Translations under genes and position numbers: made by a program
From: a virus
Strand: one strand, 5' to 3'
IMG/VR virus record: IMGVR_UViG_3300044680_000084
Span: 1 to 28,762 of that record
Length of the DNA stretch: 28,762 nucleotides
Notes under the pieces: generated by a model
Database searches by the model: none
Seen by the model: only the letters and a program-made list of their open reading frames with translations
Told to the model about the DNA's origin: nothing
In this document: positions 1 through 7,527 of the stretch, piece after piece
How the letters are laid out: every line of letters begins with the position of its first letter
How positions within the stretch are numbered: position 1 is the stretch's first letter

Positions 1-2
1 CG

Positions 3-827
3 ATGATGGCCTTTCGGATACCTGCGCCACGGGTCTTCGGCCAAGAGCCCTACAGGCCGCCGCAGTGTCGCGACTGCGGCACAACGGAGCTCGCGGTGCA
101 GGACGCAGAATTCTGCGCGGAGTGCGCGCCAAAACCTGCGAAGCCTCGAGCGTGGTCGAGACCCCCAGGAATCCGCACGCTGAATCACACATGCAGCCAG
201 CTTGAGTGGTGGTTCGCGGTTCGCGAATCCGAGCTCGGCATCTCGGCCTCCGACTTCGAACCCGCGCAGTCTGGAGGCGATCCCGACGTGTGCGGCGCCA
301 CGATTGTGCGCGCGATGGACTGGCGCCGGATGCGCGCGCTGACGCGCGAGTCGATCGTGCGCCCGCGCGTCGAGGCGCTGGGCCCGGAACTCCGCAACGA
401 CGCTCGGGCGCTGTACGTGCCGCCGCCCGTCCCGCTGCTCGCACGATCATTCTTTCATCTCGACCGCGGCGTCGACGGTGTCGTGTCGATGGTGGGGCTT
501 GCATTGCGGACGGTCGCGGCGGCTACGGCGTGGAGCGCCGCGAACGAGGCGCGAGAGAACCTGAAGGCCACAGCGGCCCGGACGGAACGAGAGCGTGAGG
601 CTTACGCGGCGGCGTGCAAGAGCGCGCGGGCGAAGATGCTGCCGATGCCGCTACCGCCCGCAAACCGCGCGCGCCCGTCGATGACGGAATGGTTGACGGC
701 GGAGTTTTTGCGTCCTGACCCGTCGAGGCCACGGTGGTGCGATCGGGCGAGGGAAGAAGCGGAGGGGATGCGGATGCGGCTGCTGCATGCGTATTTGGGG
801 GCGGAGATGCCGAAGGCGGGGACATGA
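3..827 (+). CDS. Hypothetical protein with N-terminal zinc ribbon
   Basis: Protein of 274 residues that I do not recognise. Two CxxC pairs at residues 22/25 and 38/41, twelve residues apart (CRDC and CAEC), form a likely zinc ribbon. The rest has an alanine/arginine-rich helical stretch around residues 175-215 and no known motif. Two adjacent ATGs (3 and 6) are possible starts. The first overlaps a TGA at 4-6, matching the stop-start overlap style of the following genes, so an upstream gene may end here, but the window edge hides it. The next gene overlaps its stop by four bases (ATGA). Position upstream of the terminase suggests a phage accessory or regulatory role, which is only inference. 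Confidence 0.6.
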   Translation: MMAFRIPAPRVFGQEPYRPPQCRDCGTTELAVQDAEFCAECAPKPAKPRAWSRPPGIRTLNHTCSQLEWWFAVRESELGISASDFEPAQSGGDPDVCGATIVRAMDWRRMRALTRESIVRPRVEALGPELRNDARALYVPPPVPLLARSFFHLDRGVDGVVSMVGLALRTVAAATAWSAANEARENLKATAARTEREREAYAAACKSARAKMLPMPLPPANRARPSMTEWLTAEFLRPDPSRPRWCDRAREEAEGMRMRLLHAYLGAEMPKAGT

Positions 828-934
828 GCGACGAGCTGCGAAGAGCGCTGGACGCAAATACGCACCGAATGTCGCGTCTCGAGCGGTCCGCCGCTGACTG
901 CAACGTTCGTGGCCCCACTGGGCTGCCGAAGTGA
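824..934 (+). CDS. Small hypothetical protein (36 aa)
   Basis: Thirty-six residues starting MSDELRRALD. The ATG overlaps the preceding stop as ATGA, and the stop overlaps the next start as GTGA. These two tight junctions are the main reason to believe it is translated. A purine-rich stretch (GAAGGCGGGG) lies just upstream. The N-terminal half would be an amphipathic helix. No family is recognised. An in-frame start further upstream at 734 would add a Gly/Ala-rich segment that looks like antisense-type noise, so the short form is preferred. Confidence 0.45.
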   Translation: MSDELRRALDANTHRMSRLERSAADCNVRGPTGLPK

Positions 935-1071
935 ACCGAATGCGGCGGAGAAAGCAAAAGGCGCGGGCACGCCTGCGGCGCAAGCCGAGGATATTCCGGA
1001 ACGGGAAGCTTCGGACGTTCGCTAAGCTGGAGCTACGCGTAAACGGAGTGCTGCTTCGGGAGGTCAAGTGA
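931..1071 (+). CDS. Small very basic hypothetical protein (46 aa)
   Basis: Forty-six residues from a GTG start that overlaps the upstream TGA (GTGA). The first 25 residues are dominated by Arg and Lys (for example RMRRRKQKARARLRRKPR), which suggests nucleic-acid binding. The C-terminal part, LELRVNGVLLREVK, looks like a beta hairpin. The stop is overlapped by the next gene's GTG start. It is too short for a family call. It could be a small DNA- or RNA-binding protein, or merely a coupling ORF. The two stop-start overlaps are the main support. Confidence 0.45.
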   Translation: MNRMRRRKQKARARLRRKPRIFRNGKLRTFAKLELRVNGVLLREVK

Positions 1072-1775
1072 AAGACCGACAAGCCTTCGTCTCCGACGCT
1101 CGCAAACTGCACGTCCAGTTTCTCGCCGCCCGTACGGACGCTCTTGCGGCCTTTTACCGTGACGCGCTCGCCGAGGGCGTAGACGGAACGGAGCATCTGC
1201 GCGTCGCCATTCGCTCAGGCTGGTATGAGCGCGAGTGTCTCCGGTTCTACAACGCCGTCCCGAAGATGAAGTACGACGTCGAGGTGCAGGCGGCTTTTGA
1301 TGTGCTCGGGGTGGCGAGTCCTGAGTGCGAGGAGTTCGTGGCCGAGCGGCTTGAGGTGTACGCGGGGACGTTCGCGGAGGCGCGACAGGCGGAGGCGGCG
1401 CGCATTGCCGAGCGCGAGCGCGCAGCGGGATGTCCGGAGGACTTTGTAATCGCTTTGACCGAGCGCCTCCGCATGGGCATTCACGACCTTGCCGCGCGGG
1501 CGGGACTGACGATTTGCGAGCCAGAGCCCGGCTCGACGTTCGCGCAGTATGTTGGCCCATACGACAGACAGCGCAGCAAGATCGTGCCTGTTGGCGTTTA
1601 CGCGGGAGTCGCGCCTGCTGTTCTGAATTTCCTCGAGCAAGACTTGCTCGCCTTCCTCTCCGAGATCCGAAAAACCTCGTCGCGAATCGCGTTCGGCCAG
1701 AATCCCATTTACGCGGAGCACTGCAGCGACGGGATCGTGTGGAAGCTTCGCTGTGCGTTCAGTGGGCTACGGTGA
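1068..1775 (+). CDS. Hypothetical protein (235 aa)
   Basis: Protein of 235 residues from a GTG start with a good Shine-Dalgarno (GGGAGG, about five bases upstream) and a GTGA overlap with the previous gene. Residues 1-150 are predicted mostly helical, with an Ala/Glu/Arg-rich segment around 110-140. The C-terminal third is more beta-like, with YVGPYDRQRSKIVPVGVY near residue 165. I recognise no domain. It lies in the coupled set of small genes before the packaging genes and is followed by another GTGA junction. Confidence 0.6.
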   Translation: MKDRQAFVSDARKLHVQFLAARTDALAAFYRDALAEGVDGTEHLRVAIRSGWYERECLRFYNAVPKMKYDVEVQAAFDVLGVASPECEEFVAERLEVYAGTFAEARQAEAARIAERERAAGCPEDFVIALTERLRMGIHDLAARAGLTICEPEPGSTFAQYVGPYDRQRSKIVPVGVYAGVAPAVLNFLEQDLLAFLSEIRKTSSRIAFGQNPIYAEHCSDGIVWKLRCAFSGLR

Positions 1776-2275
1776 CCTTCGCCCCCGGAGAAGCCTCGAC
1801 GGCCATTCGGCGGACGAATTCTCGCGCTGGACGGCCAACGCCAACCTTCGAGCCGCTGCTTAGCATTCGCGCCGCCGCCCGCCTCGCCGGCACCCCTCGA
1901 ATGACATTCTGGCGCCGCCTCCGAAAGCTCCACGCCCAAGATTGCGCCGACGAGGAGCGCCGTCATCAACCGAAAGGAGTGGCGAGCGGGTGGCTCGTCT
2001 TCCTCGGCGACCGCGACTGGCGAGTGAACCGAACGTGGCTCGTCTCGCAGCACCCGGAGCTCCTTGCACGCCGCACCGCAGACCTGGAAGCGAAAGACGA
2101 GCGCTTCGGCGAGGTGACACGCGCAGTGGACGACATACGACGTGACACGAAGCGCGCTCAAAATGGGCACGGCTCTCGACTCCGAGAGCTTGAAGCGTGG
2201 GTACGTAAAACAGAACCGTTGCTCGTGCTGTTTGAGCGGCAAATTGCAGGCATTCGTTCGGATCTCGGGCTGTAG
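1772..2275 (+). CDS. Hypothetical protein with HTH-like N-terminus and helical C-terminus
   Basis: A GTG start overlapping the preceding TGA gives 167 residues. Residues 30-53 (LLSIRAAARLAGTPRMTFWR region) look like a helix-turn-helix of the kind used to read DNA. It is followed by a short basic beta section (WLVFLGDRDWRVNR). Residues 110-155 are charged heptad-like helix, a probable coiled coil. DNA-binding head plus oligomerising helix is the usual build of small terminase subunits and of some regulators. Its place two genes before the large terminase makes a small terminase role possible, but the gene at 2493 competes for that. A longer reading back to 1430 would lie inside the previous gene and is rejected. 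Confidence 0.55.
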   Translation: MTFAPGEASTAIRRTNSRAGRPTPTFEPLLSIRAAARLAGTPRMTFWRRLRKLHAQDCADEERRHQPKGVASGWLVFLGDRDWRVNRTWLVSQHPELLARRTADLEAKDERFGEVTRAVDDIRRDTKRAQNGHGSRLRELEAWVRKTEPLLVLFERQIAGIRSDLGL

Positions 2276-2492
2276 AGGATGGCTCAACGTGGCCCCGCGT
2301 GGCCCATTTAGTGCGGCGGATTTACAGGGGGACACGAGCCGCGGACCCCGCTCCGGCGACCCGCACCATGCAAGCGCCGCCCAAGCGCTAGGCCCCACCG
2401 GCGCCGATTCAGCCGTAGACGAGACGCCGGCAGGCCCTCGTCGGCGCAGTCCGCACCTTCCGCGCAACCTCCTCGGCTGAAAAGTGCCCGTT
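2276..2492 (+). other. Gap before the packaging genes, no gene seen
   Basis: About 217 bases between the end of the upstream gene set and the packaging genes, the longest gene-free stretch here. In-frame readings through it have low-complexity composition and no Shine-Dalgarno. It holds a seven-base direct repeat at 2371-2388. I see no convincing -35/-10 pair and no terminator. A promoter for the late genes or a packaging site would be expected about here, but neither is shown by the sequence. Confidence 0.4.
2371..2388 (+). repeat. Direct repeat CAAGCGC, 11-base period
   Basis: CAAGCGC occurs at 2371-2377 and again at 2382-2388, so the copies lie eleven bases apart, close to one helical turn. 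They sit in the gap directly before the candidate small terminase gene, where pac or cos recognition sites are often found. Two seven-base copies in GC-rich DNA could arise by chance. Confidence 0.3.
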
Positions 2493-2903
2493 ATGCCCGA
2501 CGAACCTCAGCCGCCGCCCGCGCCTCCGCCTGTCGCTTGGCAGATCGAAATCGACGCCGGGCTCAAGAACACGGACGACAAGAAGTGGGGGCGTGATCGG
2601 CTGAAAGAGGGAATCGACCGCATGCACCTTGAGTGCAAGGGCCGAGCGATGACCCCCGCGGACCTTACGGCCCTGTCCAGCGCGATCCACAAGTTCGCGG
2701 CCATCAACTACGGGCTCGCCCCCACCGCCGTGAACCTCGACGTCGGCATTGCCGTCACCGAGGCGACCCCGGCGAACCTCCGAAAACTGCTGAATGCTTC
2801 ATTCACCAAACTTGCCGTCCCCGAAGCCGAAGCAGAGGTTTCCTCTGAGTCGAGCTTCGATGATCGCGAGAGCGGAGCTCCTCCGCGGCCTTCCGAAGAC
2901 TGA
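2493..2903 (+). CDS. Hypothetical protein, candidate small terminase subunit
   Basis: An ATG start gives 136 residues. A GTG nine bases earlier is possible, but neither has a clear ribosome site. A proline-rich start (PQPPPAPPPV) is followed by a charged helical core (residues 20-70, e.g. KKWGRDRLKEGIDRMH) and an acidic Ser/Glu tail. No domain is recognised. The call rests on place: it directly precedes and overlaps the large terminase, where the small subunit is normally encoded. The small subunit binds the packaging site and hands DNA to the motor. The HTH-like protein at 1772 is the alternative. Confidence 0.45.
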   Translation: MPDEPQPPPAPPPVAWQIEIDAGLKNTDDKKWGRDRLKEGIDRMHLECKGRAMTPADLTALSSAIHKFAAINYGLAPTAVNLDVGIAVTEATPANLRKLLNASFTKLAVPEAEAEVSSESSFDDRESGAPPRPSED

Positions 2904-4170
2904 CGCCGCAGCGGTCGATGTCTGGCTGGCGAACGCATTCTTTCCGTTTCAACTCGAGTGGCTGCTCGACTTTGGGCCGTACTCGATCGTCAACAAGGCG
3001 CGGCAGATCGGGTGCTCCCATACGATGGGGGCTTGGTGCGTGCTCTGCGCCATGGCCGGCGAGACCACTACGGTGGTCTCTCGACGCGAACGCGACGTCA
3101 TCGAGGTTCTTGAGTACGCCGAGAAGCATGCGCGCATTCTGACGCAGCTCGGGGCGAAGTGGGCGCTTCCGGACCGGAAGAACAACTACGCCGACAACGG
3201 CAACCTCCGCTTCAGTACGGGCGGCAGAATCATCAAGGACGTCGCCGAAAGCGGCGGCCGCGGGCTCTCCGGCAACATTCTCCTCGACGAATTCGCCTAT
3301 CACGGTGACGGCGATCGGGCCCTCTGGGAAGCTGCCGCAGGCGCCGCGTCGATCAAGGGCGACAAGATTCGTGCGATCTCGACCCCGAACGGGACCGGGA
3401 ACCTCTTTCACGAGATCGTGACCGAGCCTGAAAAGTGGCCGCGCTTTCGGCGCCACGAAGTCACGATCTGGAGCGCAATCGAGCAGGGCTTTCCGATCGA
3501 TCCGATCGACAAGCTTGCGGCCCTCGGCGGGGATAAGCGGCTCTTCGCGCAAGTCTACGAGGCCCAGTTCCTCGACGGCGCCGAGCAGTACATTCCGACC
3601 GACCTCATCGACGCCGCCTCGAGCGAGCCGATCTACACGACCGCCGACGAGCCGGCTTACGGCGGCCTCGACATCGGACGCGTGGCCGACCTCACTTGTC
3701 TCGTCGTCGTTCGTGTCGGCGCAGACGGTATCGCTCGCGTCGTCCACATCGAAACGCTGAAGCGGACCGACTCGACCGACCTCGACCGGCTGGCCTACGA
3801 CGCCTGCGTCACGTGGGGCGTCAAGCGGCTCTGCATCGACTCGACCGGCATGGGCAGCTTCCCCGCCGCCGATATCAAGCGCCGATACGGCCAGCAGCGC
3901 GTCGAGTGCGTCGACTTCACGATGAACTCGAAAGAGGATATGGCGACCTCGCTGAAGGGCCACCTCTTCGCGCGCACCCTCAAACTTCCGCCCGACGCCG
4001 CCGAGCTTCGGCGAGACCTCTGCTCCCTCCGACGGCTCGTCACAAGCGCCGGCAACATCCGCTACGACGCGCCGCAAACGGCCGCGGGGCATGCCGACCG
4101 AGCCTGGGCACTGGCCCTCGCGCTTCACGGCTTCGGCAAGCCCATCAACTACCGCACCGAGGTTCCCTGA
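2860..4170 (+). CDS. Phage terminase large subunit, Mu gp28-like
   Basis: Packaging motor: an N-terminal ATPase drives DNA into the procapsid through the portal, and a C-terminal RuvC/RNase H-like nuclease cuts the concatemer. In this 436-residue reading the Walker A is the deviant KARQIGCS (46-53), with the lysine before the loop as in gp28-type terminases. Walker B is NILLDEF (acids 143/144), and the coupling motif is STPNGTG (175-181). Nuclease acids are Asp271 (GGLDIGRVADLT), Asp327 (LCIDSTGMG) and Asp413 (HADRAW). The ATG at 2860 overlaps the upstream gene by 44 bases; an earlier in-frame ATG at 2794 would add 22 residues. The stop is two bases before the next ATG. Family placement is from remembered motif patterns. 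Confidence 0.93.
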   Translation: MIARAELLRGLPKTDAAAVDVWLANAFFPFQLEWLLDFGPYSIVNKARQIGCSHTMGAWCVLCAMAGETTTVVSRRERDVIEVLEYAEKHARILTQLGAKWALPDRKNNYADNGNLRFSTGGRIIKDVAESGGRGLSGNILLDEFAYHGDGDRALWEAAAGAASIKGDKIRAISTPNGTGNLFHEIVTEPEKWPRFRRHEVTIWSAIEQGFPIDPIDKLAALGGDKRLFAQVYEAQFLDGAEQYIPTDLIDAASSEPIYTTADEPAYGGLDIGRVADLTCLVVVRVGADGIARVVHIETLKRTDSTDLDRLAYDACVTWGVKRLCIDSTGMGSFPAADIKRRYGQQRVECVDFTMNSKEDMATSLKGHLFARTLKLPPDAAELRRDLCSLRRLVTSAGNIRYDAPQTAAGHADRAWALALALHGFGKPINYRTEVP

Positions 4171-4172
4171 CC

Positions 4173-4703
4173 ATGAGCGTCATGCACGCCCTGATTCTAG
4201 CGAGCGAAGCCTACGCGACCGCCATGGGCCAGGCCGATCCGCGCTCGAGCACGGGCCGCAAACCGGGCAACGATCTCGTCGCGATGACGATTCGGCCTGA
4301 AGAGTACGTCGTACTCCTCGAGGAGCTGAAGTTCGCCAGCAACAAGATCCCTGAGAGCGTCCGCGTCCGCGAGATTCGCGTCATGCCATCGGACTACGCT
4401 GCGTGCATCCGCGCCGAAGCTCCGTGGTGCCCGCAGTGTCGGCATCCCGCCCATGCGAACCGCATTGCGTGCTCCGCGCCGAAGGGCGCCGAGGTTTGCC
4501 CGTGCACGTGCCGCATCACGGCCGACCGGCACGGATTTCTCGAACGCTCGTCGGACGGGCACTGCATCACGTTCGGCGGCACGACGGTTCCGGTACCCGG
4601 CAACCAGCCGCAGCCTCGCCCGTCCTACTCGGTCGACGGCGGCAAACCGATGCAAGCCCTAAAGGACGGCCCGGTCGCGGGGCCGATGGTCGCTGCGCGC
4701 TAG
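4173..4703 (+). CDS. Cys-rich hypothetical protein between terminase and portal
   Basis: Protein of 176 residues; the ATG lies two bases after the terminase stop. Residues 1-72 look like a small alpha/beta domain (MTIRPEEYVVLLEELKF). Residues 78-131 contain eight cysteines (78, 86, 89, 100, 109, 111, 113, 131), with WCPQCRHPAH and VCPCTC, plus histidines at 91 and 94, so one or two zinc sites are likely. The tail is proline- and glycine-rich. I recognise no family. Being locked between terminase and portal suggests a packaging or head role, but that is inference from place only. Confidence 0.6.
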   Translation: MSVMHALILASEAYATAMGQADPRSSTGRKPGNDLVAMTIRPEEYVVLLEELKFASNKIPESVRVREIRVMPSDYAACIRAEAPWCPQCRHPAHANRIACSAPKGAEVCPCTCRITADRHGFLERSSDGHCITFGGTTVPVPGNQPQPRPSYSVDGGKPMQALKDGPVAGPMVAAR

Positions 4704-4706
4704 TCC

Positions 4707-6923
4707 GTGCAGTCGGCTCTTTACAACCTCGCGACTAACGCGGATGCGGCCCTCGAAGCGGCGAACGCGAACCTTAGCCCTCGTCAGCGCGAGCTTCAGT
4801 CGCTCGAGAGCTTCGCGCTCGGTACGCAGTACGACGGGCGCCCCTCCTGGTGGGACTCCTCTGTTCCGCTTTGGGAGCGGGCCCCGTGCATCGTCTACCT
4901 GCAGACGAAGTGCGCGATTCAGAGCAACACTGATCTCGTTCTCGGCGAAGCGCGCTTCCCGGTCATCACCAGTAACCCAGGCGAGGACGACTCCGACGCC
5001 GACGGGCTTGACCCCGAAGAGAGCAAGAACGTAGACCGCGCCATTCGCGAGCTCTGCGACCGCGTGCGGTTCCGCAGCATCTCGCGACAAGCGCTCGAGC
5101 ACGGACAACAGGCCAAAAGCGTTGCCGGCATTGTCGGCACGCGCGACGGCCATCCGTTCATTGAGATCGTCCGCTCCCGATGGTGCGAGCCGAAATTTGA
5201 TGTTCACCGGCGCGTTACCGAGCTTGAGATCCGCTACCCCTACATCAAGTGGGAGAAGCAGGCGGACGGCAAGTGGAAACTCTCCGCGAAGCTCTATCGG
5301 CGCGTCATCAACGCCGAAGCCGACACGACGTTCCTCCCGATCGACGCACCGAAGGACGGGCGAGAGCCGAAGCCTGAGGCGTGGGTAGAGGACGAAGCCC
5401 GAACTGTCGCGCACAAGCTCGGCTTCTGCCCGGTCGTCTGGTACGCGCACATGCGCGAGTGCTCCACCGTCGAGGATTACGACGGCGAGGCGATTCACCA
5501 GAACGTCTGCGACGAGATTCAGGGACTCGACTTCGCGCTTTCACAGAAGCACCGCGCCGCGCTTTTCTGCGGCGACCCGCAAGTCGTCGAGGTCGGCGTA
5601 GAGCCCGGATACAATCCCAGTCAGGTCGGCGGACGCGCCGCGGTCGTTCCGTCCACGCGCAGCGGCGGCACCATTGGCGCCAATAACCCGGCCATCGGCA
5701 GCTACGGCGGCGGAGGCAACGCGGTCCGCGTCAAGAGCCCCGGCACGGCGTGGCAGTATCCCGACCCGAATACGAAGGTCACCTACCTCACGCTCCCGCG
5801 CGGCTCTCTCGGCGAGCTCGACAACCACTGCGCGGATCTACGCAACAAGATCGCGGAGTCGTTGCAGGTCGTCGTTCTTGACCCGCAGAACCTGAAGCTC
5901 GCCGCAGCGATTTCGGGCAAGGCGATCGAGCAGCTACGCTCGCGCCAGTTCGACCGATGCGACCAGATCAGAGACGACGTCGGGTCCGGCTGGATTCTGC
6001 CGGCCGTCAAGATGCTCCTCCGTGTCGCGCTCAAGACGAAGGTGTCTATTCCGGCGGTCAAGAAAGCTGCCGCAGCGCTCGCGGGCTTCATCGCGGACGA
6101 CATTTCCTCGCCGCTTCTGTTTTTGAAGTGGCCGAGCGGATACGTGGCGCCCGACCCGCCCGACGAGCAGATCGTTGTTCAGTCCGCGGTTGCAGCCAAA
6201 GACGCCGGCATCGCAACGCGTCGCATGGCGGTGCAGAAGGTCGCGCGGATCTTCGGCGTTGATTCGGTCGACCAGGCGCTTGATGCGCTGGACGAAGAGA
6301 AGGCTGAGAATGCGGCCCGCGCGCAAGCTTCAGGGCTACCGACTCCGGGGGCGCCCGTAGTACCTGAGACGCCGCCGCCCGATGGCGACGATCCTGACAA
6401 GACTCCGCCCGCAGGCGCGCCCACCGCCGCACCACCCAAGACTCCGCCGCCAAAGGTTCCAGGTCCGCAGGCTACGCCGAAGCTCGCAGCAGTTTCGCCG
6501 CCCGCCGCTCCCCATGAGCGCGGCGCCGAGCCGAACGCCGGCATCGGCGAGACCGTCTACCGCATGCTCCTCTCGGACTACAAGCCCGAGGATATCGCTT
6601 GGGTGCGTGCCGCGCAGTGGACGGGCCCCGACGAAGTGCCGCTCGCTTCGATCGACTTCTCGGGCCGCGACAATTGGAACGCCTCCGACGAGCCCGACCG
6701 TGTGCAGGAGTTCGTCGACAAGATCTCGAACGAAGGCTTCTCCAAGCCGATCGTTCTCGTGAACGAGCCGAATGACAACAAGTTCATCATCGTTGACGGT
6801 CACCACCGCGCACTGGCGTACGAGCAACTTGGCCAAGCAGCCATGGCGTACGTCGCCAAGGTCGGCACCATCAGCGGCCCGTGGGGCGACATGCACTCGA
6901 GTCAGCGAAAGAAGAAGCCATGA
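4707..6923 (+). CDS. Portal protein with C-terminal ParB/sulfiredoxin-like domain
   Basis: Portal proteins form the twelve-fold ring at the head vertex through which DNA enters. This one has 738 residues from a GTG three bases after the upstream stop. Residues 1-500 carry the portal pattern: a helical start, a central beta wing, then a SGKAIEQL helix followed by a long helix near residues 410-450, as in SPP1-type portals. Residues 539-608 are a Pro/Ala-rich linker. Residues about 640-720 form a ParB/Srx-like domain: VPLASIDF, then DRVQEFVDKI, then IIVDGHHRALAYEQLG, with the DGHHR core at 697-701. Portals are usually 400-550 residues, so the extra length is the fused domain. The stop overlaps the next ATG (ATGA). 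The portal call rests on order plus the middle motif. Confidence 0.82.
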   Translation: MQSALYNLATNADAALEAANANLSPRQRELQSLESFALGTQYDGRPSWWDSSVPLWERAPCIVYLQTKCAIQSNTDLVLGEARFPVITSNPGEDDSDADGLDPEESKNVDRAIRELCDRVRFRSISRQALEHGQQAKSVAGIVGTRDGHPFIEIVRSRWCEPKFDVHRRVTELEIRYPYIKWEKQADGKWKLSAKLYRRVINAEADTTFLPIDAPKDGREPKPEAWVEDEARTVAHKLGFCPVVWYAHMRECSTVEDYDGEAIHQNVCDEIQGLDFALSQKHRAALFCGDPQVVEVGVEPGYNPSQVGGRAAVVPSTRSGGTIGANNPAIGSYGGGGNAVRVKSPGTAWQYPDPNTKVTYLTLPRGSLGELDNHCADLRNKIAESLQVVVLDPQNLKLAAAISGKAIEQLRSRQFDRCDQIRDDVGSGWILPAVKMLLRVALKTKVSIPAVKKAAAALAGFIADDISSPLLFLKWPSGYVAPDPPDEQIVVQSAVAAKDAGIATRRMAVQKVARIFGVDSVDQALDALDEEKAENAARAQASGLPTPGAPVVPETPPPDGDDPDKTPPAGAPTAAPPKTPPPKVPGPQATPKLAAVSPPAAPHERGAEPNAGIGETVYRMLLSDYKPEDIAWVRAAQWTGPDEVPLASIDFSGRDNWNASDEPDRVQEFVDKISNEGFSKPIVLVNEPNDNKFIIVDGHHRALAYEQLGQAAMAYVAKVGTISGPWGDMHSSQRKKKP

Positions 6924-7078
6924 GCAAAGAGGCGCAGCAGCAAAAGAAGAGCGTTGCGCCGCCGCCTGAGGCTTCTCGCCTGAAGTCCGAGCGGCGCTGC
7001 CTTGTGTGTCTTCGTCCGCAACCTTCTGAGAACGCAACATGCGCGTTTTGCGGCGAGGCGTCGTGGGGTAGCGAGTGA
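6920..7078 (+). CDS. Zinc-knuckle miniprotein (52 aa)
   Basis: Fifty-two residues from an ATG that overlaps the portal stop (ATGA). A Lys/Gln/Pro-rich N-terminus precedes two CxxC pairs, CLVC at 27-30 and CAFCG at 41-45, ten residues apart. This is a zinc ribbon or knuckle. The next gene starts by GTGA overlap. A longer in-frame reading from 6881 lies inside the portal gene and is not needed. Function unknown. Its tight coupling to the portal suggests it is made together with it, but no partner can be named from sequence. Confidence 0.6.
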   Translation: MSKEAQQQKKSVAPPPEASRLKSERRCLVCLRPQPSENATCAFCGEASWGSE

Positions 7079-7527
7079 CGATTCCGGTACTGCAGGCAAC
7101 GACGCTTAGTGTGCCGAGCACGGCGTCTACGACTACATACGGTACCGGCTTTCAATTCGTATGGCCGGCGCAGGCCGACTACATTGTGCTTCTCGCTCAG
7201 CTCATGGGACTTACGGGCGGGTTGCTTGATGTATCGATCCAAGAGTCGTGGGATGCCGGGACCACATGGGATGACGTCGCGCACTTCACCCAGGTCTCCG
7301 CGGGCGTATCGATCTCGTGGCGGCTCGTGGTGGGCTCGCAGCGCGGTCTTGCGACGGCCACGGTCGTCGGGACTGTCGGCACGGCGGTGCCGGTACTCGC
7401 GCAGACCACCTACGCTGACGGCCCGTGGGCATCGCTGCTCCGTCTTGTCGCTACGAGCGGTTCAGGAACTAGCGGTGCCGCAGCCGTACAGACGCTCAAC
7501 TGGATTCCGGTTCTCAAACTTCGATGA
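7075..7527 (+). CDS. Small beta-rich structural protein, candidate head decoration
   Basis: Protein of 150 residues from a GTG overlapping the previous TGA (GTGA), with a GGGG run as a possible ribosome site. It is rich in Thr/Val/Ser and predicted all-beta. The middle reads ESWDAGTTWDDVAHF and a later strand is PWASLLRLVAT. The same signals, NDATTWVNIS and AWRYIRITI, appear in the protein encoded at 10596 after the capsid gene, so the two may be distant paralogues with a beta-sandwich fold. Such proteins near capsid genes are often decoration or fibre-type head proteins. The specific role is inference. It is coupled to the next gene by ATGA. Confidence 0.55.
   Translation: MTIPVLQATTLSVPSTASTTTYGTGFQFVWPAQADYIVLLAQLMGLTGGLLDVSIQESWDAGTTWDDVAHFTQVSAGVSISWRLVVGSQRGLATATVVGTVGTAVPVLAQTTYADGPWASLLRLVATSGSGTSGAAAVQTLNWIPVLKLR

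Noticed and set aside
2142-2480. 112-residue + frame reaching across the 2276-2492 gap
   Set aside because: It starts inside the HTH-like gene in another frame, has no ribosome site, and its second half is low-complexity Pro/Gly/Arg.
2893-3039. Terminase Walker A without GKS/T
   Set aside because: KARQIGCS is the known deviant form in gp28-type terminases, with the lysine before the loop, so it is not a lost active site.
2803-4128. 441-residue open frame on the - strand
   Set aside because: Exactly antisense to the large terminase, whose ATPase and nuclease motifs are clear. Its composition is the usual mirror of GC-rich third positions.
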